From Acidobacteriaceae bacterium (GTDB lineage: Bacteria > Acidobacteriota > Terriglobia > Terriglobales > SbA1), in the NCBI GenBank assembly GCA_003156615.1, contig PMHI01000039.1, positions 1 to 6,551 on the forward strand: a stretch of 6,551 nt of DNA, in the 5' to 3' direction. A program made the position numbers and the translations under genes. The notes below the pieces were generated by a model. It searched no databases, was not told the DNA's origin, and saw nothing but the letters and a program-made list of their open reading frames with translations. This document shows, piece after piece, positions 1 to 5,095 of this stretch (position 1 is its first letter; each line of letters starts with the position of its first letter).

Positions 1-1
1 G

Positions 2-922
2 GGCTTTAGTCTACTGGCTCGACGAGCTTGGATCGGCCTCGCCCTGTCACTATCAGGAGCCGTCTCAGCACTGCTGCTCTGCTATTTCCGCACCATGCGC
101 AAGATTGTGGAGGAGCCCGATATCATGCCGCAGGCTAACGGCTGGCATTGGTCGCCGAGCCTCGGCAGCGCATTGCAAACGGCCATGCTCTTGTTTAGTT
201 TTCGGTCACTGGTGCGGAGCCGCCAGCATCGTGTTGTCGTTGCCTTTTATCTGGGGGTAGGATTCGCCGTCGCACTTTCCTGCCTGAATATCCCCGCAGC
301 CCAGCAGGATCTGGCGAGGCCATCACTTCATCCAGCAAGCCTCCGCTTCCTTATCTCAACCATCGTCATGATGAGCTTCGCCGTCGTAGGAGTCCGCGTC
401 GCGTTCTCCCTACCGGTCTCGTTGCCAGCCAACTGGATTCTGCGCGTCACGCAGGTTCATCCTTCGCAGGACTACATCGCGACGACTCGGCGCTCGCTGC
501 TTGTGCTCGCTGTCGCTCCCATCCTGATCGGCTCAGCCGCCTTCTCGTTGCCATTCCAGCTTTGGCGGCAGGTGGCCGGCCACCTTGCCGTGCTTGGGCT
601 TCTCGGCGTACTCTTTACCGAACTCAGCCTCCTCAGATTTCACAAGATTCCGTTCACCTGTTCTTTCCTTCCAGGCAAAGCCAACGTCCAGTTTGCCTTC
701 TGGGCCTACCTGCTACTCCTGATACCGCTTACCGAGAAAAGCGCACGGTCTGAACAGCAAGCATTGGCAGATCCGCTAAGGTACACCCTCGTCCTAGGTG
801 CCCTAGGCGTCGTGTCCTTCTTGCTCTTGGTGTGGAACAGGCTTCAGGCAAATTCAGCCGTACTCTCTTTTGAGGAATTGCCCTCCGTCGATATCATGGG
901 TCTTGGATTAGGTAAAGACTGA
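2..922 (+). CDS. Multi-pass membrane protein, 5'-truncated by the window edge
   Basis: The frame is open from base 2 to a TGA at 920-922. An ATG at 95 exists, but the 31 upstream codons already encode a hydrophobic helix ending in LLLCYFRT, so the true start very probably lies outside the window. Numbered from the ATG, hydrophobic segments lie near residues 47-65, 83-105, 133-153, 160-180, 198-213 and 230-248, giving at least seven helices with the upstream one. Motifs include RKIVEEPDI after the first helix, LPANWILR at 110-117 and IPFTCSFLPGK at 185-195. I recall these motifs from uncharacterised acidobacterial membrane proteins, which is recollection, not a search. No catalytic or transport motif is visible. 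The tail after residue 250 is soluble. The role is unknown; an inner-membrane location is inferred. The gene converges with the exported-protein gene at 1254-1763. Confidence 0.75.
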   Translation, partial: GFSLLARRAWIGLALSLSGAVSALLLCYFRTMRKIVEEPDIMPQANGWHWSPSLGSALQTAMLLFSFRSLVRSRQHRVVVAFYLGVGFAVALSCLNIPAAQQDLARPSLHPASLRFLISTIVMMSFAVVGVRVAFSLPVSLPANWILRVTQVHPSQDYIATTRRSLLVLAVAPILIGSAAFSLPFQLWRQVAGHLAVLGLLGVLFTELSLLRFHKIPFTCSFLPGKANVQFAFWAYLLLLIPLTEKSARSEQQALADPLRYTLVLGALGVVSFLLLVWNRLQANSAVLSFEELPSVDIMGLGLGKD

Positions 923-1253
923 ACTCTAACGCTTAAATCTGACCATGCGTGAACGCGCACACGCTACAACACCTTTGCTTTATCCGAGTAATGGTTATTC
1001 CGCGCTTTCCTGAGGTTCCGGGCTGATCGTCGACAGGCAGCAGATTGACACGTGGCCGTGTAGTCGGCATTCCGGACAAGTGGCTTTCCGCCAAACCACG
1101 GGGCGTTACCCGGCACCGGAATCGATGCTATTTCACCCCGGGACCGACCAATACAGGGGGAACTTACCGAAAACGAGACTTCTCAGGCACTCGTATCGTT
1201 CGATCGACGCCATAGAGCGCGACGGCTTTCTCTTTGCTTCCTGAATCTTGCCA
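923..1253. other. Intergenic region between two convergent genes
   Basis: This gap holds no convincing gene. After the plus-strand stop there is a weak hairpin (GCGTG 947-951 with CACGC 960-964) without a T-run, so it is not a convincing terminator. The right half carries a palindromic repeat copy at 1109-1186. One plus frame stays open from about 1028 to 1243, but it has no good start or ribosome site and runs straight through the repeat, so I do not call it. Confidence 0.6.
1109..1186. repeat. Palindromic intergenic repeat, copy A (left arm decayed)
   Basis: The right arm at 1157-1186 (GGGGAACTTACCGAAAAC...CTCAG) matches the right arm of the copy at 4242-4319 at 26 of 30 positions without gaps. 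The left half, roughly 1109-1138, is where the partner arm should lie. It is strongly diverged, sharing about 13 of 22 positions, including TTCACC, with the left arm of the copy at 4912-4990. The CCCC (1136-1139) and GGGG (1157-1160) blocks of the tip are kept. It sits 68 bases beyond the stop of the DUF6197-like gene, between convergent genes, where a hairpin could help end transcription. Confidence 0.65.
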
Positions 1254-1763
1254 CTAAGGCTTGCTCGACGATTCCTTCTGTTGCCTTGAGAGCCGGGTGG
1301 CAATTCGTTCCTCTAGCAGCCGGAAGAACTCTTGGGTATCCGCAAAGGTTGTTCTGGGGTCGTTGTTGTAGTCCATCAATCGGTGGTCGTAGTGGTTCCC
1401 TTTCGCGAGGTCATCGTCAATCACAAACCGCGCCTGTTGCATCGCCGCCTCTCGATGTTCAAAATGGCCGCTCACTTCATCCGAAGCAATCTCGATCGCG
1501 CAGTAGAGGCTAAAGGCTTTCGCGGTCTTGGGACACTCTCTGTTGTCTGCTCGATTCCACTTCGCCGGCGAGTTTAGAATTGCCTTTGCACGTTGAACTA
1601 TCCTGACATCATCTTGCGTTACCGGAGGGTCAGCGTTTGAATCGCCCTGAAACTTGCCTTCGGTTTCGTGAGCTAAGACGGCGCTCGCAAGCATGACCTG
1701 GCTGGGGAGCACAAGCGCCAGCCATAGCCCGAGAATCGATGACCGCGTCAATGCTGTACGCAT
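1254..1763 (-). CDS. Small exported protein, DUF6197-like
   Basis: The chosen start is the ATG at 1763, giving 169 residues. GGAGGGG at 1774-1780 lies 10 bases upstream of it. The ATG at 1772 would have only a 1-base gap, and the GTG at 1805 would lie upstream of the likely promoter. Residues 1-31 form a signal peptide (Arg-containing start, hydrophobic LGLWLALVLP, cleavage likely after VLA before HE), so the protein is exported. The mature part has an Asp-rich linker, then a helical domain: RAKAILNSPAKW near 58-69, Cys77 and Cys88 in ECP...YCAIEIA, YDHRLMDYNNDP near 125-136, and a C-terminal helix. The order (Ala-rich helix with Trp, Cys-containing CAIEIA, then a NDP.T.AD segment before the last helix) resembles DUF6197, a family of unknown function. 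That assignment is my inference. The cysteines could form a disulfide. No catalytic function can be assigned. Confidence 0.8.
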   Translation of the reverse strand: MRTALTRSSILGLWLALVLPSQVMLASAVLAHETEGKFQGDSNADPPVTQDDVRIVQRAKAILNSPAKWNRADNRECPKTAKAFSLYCAIEIASDEVSGHFEHREAAMQQARFVIDDDLAKGNHYDHRLMDYNNDPRTTFADTQEFFRLLEERIATRLSRQQKESSSKP

Positions 1764-1773
1764 GTGTGCCATT

Positions 1774-1780
1774 CCCCTCC
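1774..1780 (-). promoter_or_regulatory. Ribosome binding site deciding the start of the DUF6197-like gene
   Basis: GGAGGGG read on the minus strand lies 10 bases upstream of the ATG at 1763 and only 1 base upstream of the ATG at 1772. This favours 1763 as the start. Confidence 0.6.
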
Positions 1781-1795
1781 ATTTGTGCGCGCCGA

Positions 1796-1804
1796 ATTCT
1801 AGCA
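1796..1804 (-). promoter_or_regulatory. Possible extended -10 promoter element
   Basis: The minus strand reads TGCTAGAAT, an extended -10 pattern (TG-n) with five of six bases of TATAAT. Transcription would begin near 1789, leaving a leader of about 25 bases that contains GGAGGGG and excludes the GTG at 1805. No good -35 box is visible. A second, perfect TATAAT lies further upstream at 1876-1881, so which promoter is used is open. Confidence 0.35.
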
Positions 1805-1861
1805 CCGGGCTTCTGTTCTGACGCGATACAGGGAACCGCGGCTACAGGTTCGCGGGCTCAG

Positions 1862-1909
1862 CGCCGCTCGCGGCGATTATACCGGCAATTGCTAACCCGG
1901 CCCGGGTTA
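1862..1909 (-). promoter_or_regulatory. Upstream TATAAT box flanked by two inverted repeats
   Basis: The minus strand carries a perfect TATAAT at 1876-1881. Just upstream of it (1893-1909) is a perfect palindrome with 8-base arms, TAACCCGG and CCGGGTTA, around one central base. It overlaps the expected -35 position. Immediately downstream is a short hairpin, CGCCG (1862-1866) with CGGCG (1871-1875). A palindrome at this spot is what an operator for a dimeric repressor would look like, but there is no recognisable -35 box and no regulator gene nearby. Alternatively the region is a relic of the palindromic repeat family. Confidence 0.3.
1873..1892. repeat. Possible relic of the palindromic repeat
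   Basis: The string GCGATTATACCGGCAATTGC resembles the left arm of the copy at 4242-4319 (GGGATTATCGGTAAATTGC) when one base is gapped. No clear right arm follows. It could be a decayed copy or a chance match. Confidence 0.2.
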
Positions 1910-1957
1910 CGGGCCACTCGGACGTGTCGGTGTGTTGAAGGAGTTGGTGACCGGATT

Positions 1958-1974
1958 GCTCCTGATCCAGGAGC
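1958..1974. repeat. Short perfect hairpin downstream of the ATP-grasp gene
   Basis: GCTCCTG and CAGGAGC form a 7-base stem with a 3-base loop (ATC). It lies about 70 bases beyond the stop of the ATP-grasp gene. No T-run follows on the minus strand, so it is not a standard intrinsic terminator. It could mark an mRNA 3' end or be chance. Confidence 0.3.
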
Positions 1975-2043
1975 GACGTCCGCAAGGCCGATTGGAAGCC
2001 ATTCCTCCAATAAGCCAATCATGCGACCGGCGCGAATCCTCCA

Positions 2044-3306
2044 CTAAGTCGTGCGACCGAGATCTGTCGAGCCGAGGTCCACGATTTCCCGTGCTGCGCC
2101 TGGACTCAGTGCATAGGAATTGATTGTTCCGACACTAAGAGCGGTTGCCGACTTGGGATTCAGAAGTAGGCGGGTGACCACATAGGCTAACGGGAAGAGG
2201 CTTTCGAAATCAGTCCGCACCGGTAGTAGTTCCTCCCGACCGTCTGCATATAAGCCGGTCCCTGCGATTGCTCCCATAAGCTCGACAATGACGTCGAGTC
2301 GCCTCGACCTGGAGGCTGCTTTCGACAGCAATGCCATAAGCAGCATGTGGGTCTGAACTTCTCTGCCACTCGGCTCCGCCGTCGTGACAGCCTCACCGGT
2401 TGAGACTCGCACCAATATGTCCGCAAGGTTTACGCCGCTGAAGACAGCGTTCATCGGCTCAACAAGGCGGGGGTTTGCGTCGATGAAGATTGGGACCTGA
2501 TTCTCCTCCTGGAGGATGTAATCCAAAGACAACGCGCCATGCCACTGCAATTCGTTTCCGAGCCGGCTGACATAATCACGGACGTTGGGCCGCGTGACGC
2601 TGAGCTTGGCGATATCTCCTCCGTTCAAACCTTCCGCCACTTGACGGTAGCCGTGAACGGCGACCAATCTTCCGCGGTCGAAGACGGACTGAACGCGCTC
2701 TAAGATTCCCTTCGCCGATTCCTGGACGACAAATTCCTGATCGCCTTGCAGCAGACCGCCCGACGCCAGCTCTGCACACTTAGATTTGAGTTCCTCGGCG
2801 TTGTGGATTCGCCAAACCGCTGTCGAAGCCGTTGCATAGTCGGCCTTCAGGTAGAACGGGAACCGGTGTTCGCGTAACAGCTCTTCCCGTGTTCGGATCA
2901 CACACGAAGCCGGTTGCGGTATCGATAAGCGTTCAAGAGTCCTGACGAGGGCAGCCTTTCCCTGAATCTGAAGGAAAGATTGGAAATCTGCAACGGCTAG
3001 TCCAATTCCCGGCGGAATGCGCGCTCTTTCCCTGGAGAACAGAAATGCTTGTTCGTGCGTCGGAAAGAGCACGTCCCAATGGCCACTGGAGAGGAGATCC
3101 AGCACAACATCCAGGTATGTCTTGGGGTCCTTGCCGATCGGAGGGCACCGGTAGAAATGAGTGACAAATCGTGAGAAACGTCCGAGACACAACGGACTGG
3201 GATCGCAGACCCCGATCTGATGGCCTGCGATGCCGAGTGCCGTAACCGCCTCCCGCGACGAAAGACTCGAGCCTTCCGACAGCAAGATTCGTTTCCGTGA
3301 GGACAT
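2044..3306 (-). CDS. ATP-grasp domain protein, stand-alone carboxylate-amine ligase-like
   Basis: The chosen start is the ATG at 3306 (420 residues, MSSRKRILLSEG), where the usual N-terminal nucleotide-fold strand begins. The frame is open further, to a TTG at 3384, but that stretch looks non-coding. No clear ribosome site precedes 3306, and an in-frame GTG at 3330 is an alternative. Residues 1-110 form the pre-ATP-grasp domain. The ATP-grasp core includes QGKAALVRTL near 116-125 with Lys117, FYLKAD with Lys154, FVVQES with Glu196, Asp262 in LSLDYI, and FIDANPR with Asp276 and Asn278. These are the expected nucleotide- and Mg-binding positions by pattern. ATP-grasp enzymes join a carboxylate to an amine or thiol through an acylphosphate. 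Both substrates are unknown here. About 100 residues follow the core. No biosynthetic partner gene is adjacent, so the pathway cannot be inferred. A cytoplasmic location is inferred. Confidence 0.85.
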   Translation of the reverse strand: MSSRKRILLSEGSSLSSREAVTALGIAGHQIGVCDPSPLCLGRFSRFVTHFYRCPPIGKDPKTYLDVVLDLLSSGHWDVLFPTHEQAFLFSRERARIPPGIGLAVADFQSFLQIQGKAALVRTLERLSIPQPASCVIRTREELLREHRFPFYLKADYATASTAVWRIHNAEELKSKCAELASGGLLQGDQEFVVQESAKGILERVQSVFDRGRLVAVHGYRQVAEGLNGGDIAKLSVTRPNVRDYVSRLGNELQWHGALSLDYILQEENQVPIFIDANPRLVEPMNAVFSGVNLADILVRVSTGEAVTTAEPSGREVQTHMLLMALLSKAASRSRRLDVIVELMGAIAGTGLYADGREELLPVRTDFESLFPLAYVVTRLLLNPKSATALSVGTINSYALSPGAAREIVDLGSTDLGRTT

Positions 3307-3639
3307 GCTGTAAACCGCTATTGTGCTCACCTCTAATGATGCGAGACTCAGGATACAGGCTTGGAGGGCGCAGGCCCGGGCCAACTACCGACTTTGGCGT
3401 CGATCTCTCTAAAGGTTCTGCTACTTGGAACGAGCCACACGTATCCCGTCGATGGATGAAACGGATTAGTCCTGGATGGCCAGGCCACTCGGAAGCAAAC
3501 CTGGAGAGGGGCGGCCTGATCTCTTGGTATCGAAGTGTCTGAAAAACGGGATTTTCGGTAAATTCGACCGGGCGCCCCGACCACGGGGAACCACCGCGTC
3601 GGGGCCCTGTAATTCTTCTACGCCAAGGGTGAAAAGACT
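3307..3639. other. Intergenic region upstream of the ATP-grasp gene
   Basis: I see no supported gene here; the open frames in both directions read through the repeat at 3539-3614. A small palindrome, GGCCCGGGCC, lies at 3373-3382. No convincing promoter could be picked for the ATP-grasp gene, although it must start in this gap unless it is read through from the VOC gene. Confidence 0.6.
3539..3614. repeat. Palindromic intergenic repeat, copy C (right arm decayed)
   Basis: The left arm at 3539-3565 matches the left arm of the copy at 4242-4319 at about 24 of 27 positions, including ACGGGATT and TCGGTAAATT. The tip is kept as CCCC (3575-3578) and GGGGAAC (3585-3591), at nearly the same distance as in the full copy (46 against 48 bases). 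After GGGGAAC the right arm has diverged, with only ACCG recognisable. It lies 26 bases beyond the stop of the VOC gene. Confidence 0.65.
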
Positions 3640-4095
3640 CTAGCCGGCGGTCGCGCTCGCCATGCGCGTCTCCATTTCCTCCGGCGGAACATCTTCGACG
3701 TGCGTGCCAATCGTCCACTTGTAGCCGAACGGATCGAGAAAAGTTCCGGAACGATCGCCGTAGAACTGATTTTTCACCGGACGCAGGACTTCGGCTCCCG
3801 CTGCGACGGCCTTTTTTGTGAAAGCGTCGACGTCGTCGACGTAGAGCATCAGACTGACCGGCGATCCGTTGTGATGTTTGGGGCCGTACGCATCCATTTG
3901 CCGGGCTTCATCGGCCAGCATAATCCGAGAGTTTCCGATCAGAATCTCGGCGTGCCCGATCCGGTCCCCCATCGGCATACGAAAGAGTTCCTGTGCGCCG
4001 AATGCCTTCGCGTAGAAATCAATCGCGGACTTGGCATCCTCGAAGATGAGATATGGCGTGATAGAGCTATATCCGTCGGGAATTGGCTTGACCAT
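3640..4095 (-). CDS. VOC family protein (glyoxalase fold, PhnB-like)
   Basis: The ATG at 4095 is well supported by AAGGAGGA at 4103-4110, seven bases upstream. The protein has 151 residues, a usual length for single-chain PhnB-like VOC proteins. It shows the two paired beta-alpha-beta-beta-beta modules. The first runs from SITPYLIFEDAKSAIDFYAKAFGA to the IGHAEILIG strand with His48. The second runs from VSLMLYVDDVDAFTKKAVAAGA to the closing strand FLDPFGYKW near 119-127. VOC proteins include metal-dependent lyases, dioxygenases and antibiotic-binding proteins. His48 sits where a metal ligand is expected. The closing strand has DPFG and no obvious Glu ligand, so catalysis is uncertain. It is a cytoplasmic protein with unknown substrate. 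Resistance or detoxification would be a guess. It stands alone, with repeat copies on either side. Confidence 0.9.
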   Translation of the reverse strand: MVKPIPDGYSSITPYLIFEDAKSAIDFYAKAFGAQELFRMPMGDRIGHAEILIGNSRIMLADEARQMDAYGPKHHNGSPVSLMLYVDDVDAFTKKAVAAGAEVLRPVKNQFYGDRSGTFLDPFGYKWTIGTHVEDVPPEEMETRMASATAG

Positions 4096-4102
4096 GACAA
4101 AG

Positions 4103-4110
4103 TCCTCCTT
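4103..4110 (-). promoter_or_regulatory. Strong ribosome binding site of the VOC gene
   Basis: AAGGAGGA on the minus strand ends seven bases before the ATG at 4095. It is the clearest Shine-Dalgarno sequence in the window; several neighbouring genes have none that is recognisable. Confidence 0.75.
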
Positions 4111-4113
4111 CCA

Positions 4114-4141
4114 TGGACGAATGTCCAGTGCCAGGAGTATA
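4114..4141 (-). promoter_or_regulatory. Possible -10 box and leader hairpin of the VOC gene
   Basis: The minus strand reads TATACT at 4136-4141, five of six bases of a -10 box, without a recognisable -35. A transcript would begin near 4129. A 5-base inverted repeat, TGGAC (4114-4118) with GTCCA (4123-4127) and a GAAT loop, lies between there and the ribosome site. It could be an operator or a leader hairpin next to the Shine-Dalgarno sequence. This is a pattern match only. Confidence 0.3.
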
Positions 4142-4226
4142 GACCTTCCGGGCTCAACGCATCTGCGACTTGGTTCCCGTCTCGCCGGAAATCTCGCAGG
4201 TCACTTTTTTGATCAGGCGGGCGGTC

Positions 4227-4240
4227 GAAGTTACCGGAAA
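4227..4240. repeat. Extra repeat-arm fragment beside copy B
   Basis: GAAGTTACCGGAAA resembles the right-arm core GAACTTACCGAAAA at 12 of 14 positions. It lies immediately left of the full copy at 4242-4319, giving an arm order of right, left, right. This suggests a nested or partly deleted second copy. Confidence 0.4.
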
Positions 4241-4241
4241 G

Positions 4242-4319
4242 CTGGAAAACGGGATTATCGGTAAATTGCTTCTGCCTGCCCCTTCGGCTGGGGAACTTAC
4301 CGAAAACCCGACTTTGCAG
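4242..4319. repeat. Palindromic intergenic repeat, copy B (most complete)
   Basis: This 78-base imperfect palindrome runs from CTG (4242-4244) to CAG (4317-4319). The left arm contains AAAACGGGATTATCGGTAAA. The right arm at 4290-4319 begins GGGGAACTTACCGAAAACCC. Read in reverse complement, the right arm follows the same scheme as the left: CTG, A-run, CGGG, T-rich, CGGTAA, TT. The tip has CCCC at 4279-4282 and GGGG at 4290-4293. It has no coding capacity. It lies 154 bases beyond the stop of the two-helix membrane protein and about 150 bases upstream of the VOC start. Confidence 0.8.
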
Positions 4320-4473
4320 GAAGATCGAGCTTGAGTTTTGGCTTGGTTCCTCGGCAACTTGACGGCAAATGTGGCGAGTGCGCCCGCACTTCTCCGGGGA
4401 AAGGCCCGTTTTATCGTGCAAGTGTCCTGGTGCCTTGGCCGATTGCTTCTCGATCGGGCACGCTACTGGTCAG

Positions 4474-4797
4474 CTAGAGTAATTGCCGACGGATCCGCTT
4501 CTTCTCGTTGCGTACAACAAGCCAAGGTATAAGCACCGCGAGCGCCCAGTGGTAAAGCACCGCTAGTTTATATGTCCAGGAGCTCTCAAATTCAGGGTGG
4601 AACATTATGAGAATGCCCATCCCAGTAAATAACAAAGAGGGAAGCAACGTTCGCCGTAAGAGCGAGCGGTTAGCTTCTAACCGTTCTAGCTCCAGTCGGA
4701 CTTCCCGTCGGGTACGCAGAACCAGAGTTTGCGAAGCAAGCGGAATGTATTCAGGTGTGCCTAGCTCAATAGGCTCCTTGCCTTCACCGAGAGACAT
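4474..4797 (-). CDS. Small two-helix membrane protein, unrecognised
   Basis: The chosen start is the ATG at 4797 (107 residues, MSLGEGKEPIELG). The frame is open upstream to a TTG at 4905, but those codons encode a Cys- and Arg-rich stretch that looks untranslated and abuts the repeat at 4912-4990. No ribosome site is visible at 4797, so the start is uncertain. From this start, residues 28-50 form a charged helix (RREVRLELERLEANRSLLRR) that could be a short coiled coil. Two hydrophobic segments follow at about 51-66 (LLPSLLFTGMGILIMF) and 78-95 (LAVLYHWALAVLIPWLVV), and the protein ends in a basic tail (RNEKKRIRRQLL). Charge distribution suggests both ends face the cytoplasm. I do not recognise the family. 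It is simple in sequence and could be a subunit or a regulator of a membrane protein, but the neighbours give no hint. Confidence 0.6.
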   Translation of the reverse strand: MSLGEGKEPIELGTPEYIPLASQTLVLRTRREVRLELERLEANRSLLRRTLLPSLLFTGMGILIMFHPEFESSWTYKLAVLYHWALAVLIPWLVVRNEKKRIRRQLL

Positions 4798-4911
4798 AGT
4801 GATGTGTTGACGCGGTTCGGAGGCGCAAAGACCCCTTGTGTCACTCAGAGGTAATTCGCTGTAAGGTCGGCTTTTCCCACAGGCGCCCATTCGGTGCTGA
4901 CGCAAAGTTCC

Positions 4912-4990
4912 CGTGAAACGGGGGTTTGAGTAACTTCACCTGTTTACCAGATGATCACTCCGGGAACTTACCGAAAACCCGACCTTGCAG
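4912..4990. repeat. Palindromic intergenic repeat, copy D
   Basis: The right arm at 4961-4990 matches copy B at 28 of 30 positions, and identity continues as GGAAG beyond it. The left arm near 4912-4941 is more diverged (GGGGGTTTGAGTAACTTCACC). It begins with CCCGT-GAA-ACGGG, itself a small hairpin. Seventeen bases here (4906-4922) recur exactly at the right end of the window. A further 6-base inverted repeat, GGAAGT (4990-4995) with ACTTCC (5007-5012), follows at once. The copy lies about 100 bases beyond the amidohydrolase stop. Confidence 0.75.
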
Positions 4991-5074
4991 GAAGTACGCG
5001 GGATTCACTTCCGGATTACCCGTCAACCTCCAGCGATCAATCGAAAAATACAATGGGCTTCCGACTGTACACCC

Positions 5075-5095
5075 TGGGGTTTTCGGGTAATTTCA
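5075..5095. repeat. Solo repeat arm touching the amidohydrolase stop codon
   Basis: TGGGGTTTTCGGGTAATTTCA resembles the left-arm core CGGGTTTTCGGTAA..TTC with one inserted G. It overlaps the amidohydrolase stop codon (5093-5095), and no partner arm follows, because coding sequence begins there. It could be a half copy left by deletion, or an insertion that supplied or trimmed the gene's end. Confidence 0.45.

Larger units (their letters stand above)
4096..4473. other. Intergenic region upstream of the VOC gene
   Basis: The right-hand part, next to the VOC start, holds its ribosome site, a leader hairpin and a possible -10 box. The middle holds a full palindromic repeat (4242-4319) with an extra arm fragment beside it. 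The stretch from 4320 to 4473, beyond the stop of the two-helix protein, shows nothing I can name. Frames open across this gap appear to be chance. Confidence 0.6.

Noticed and set aside
947..964. Intrinsic terminator after the first gene
   Set aside because: A 5-base stem with an 8-base loop and no T-run is too weak to call.
1052..1082. Promoter with TTGACA-like box near 1045
   Set aside because: The -35-like string has no -10 box at 16-19 bases, and no plus-strand gene follows.
1028..1243. Open plus-strand frame across the first gap
   Set aside because: No start codon with a ribosome site near its beginning, it passes through the repeat, and the peptide resembles nothing I know.
1739..2123. 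Plus-strand frames upstream of the exported-protein gene
   Set aside because: They are opposite to, and overlap, the promoter region and the starts or ends of two well-supported minus-strand genes; composition is Arg/Ser/Pro-rich as expected for shadows.
2933..3718. Long minus-strand frame of 261 codons across the ATP-grasp start and the repeat
   Set aside because: It overlaps the ATP-grasp and VOC genes in other frames, reads the repeat as protein (FTENPVFQ), and is Arg-rich with no domain pattern.
3939..4421. Minus-strand frame of 160 codons overlapping the VOC gene and copy B
   Set aside because: It is a shadow of the VOC gene extended through the repeat. It shares the FT(D/E)NPVFQ peptide with the previous frame only because both translate the repeat.
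1109..4990. CRISPR array
   Set aside because: Repeats are hundreds of bases apart, unevenly spaced and separated by genes; no cas genes are present.
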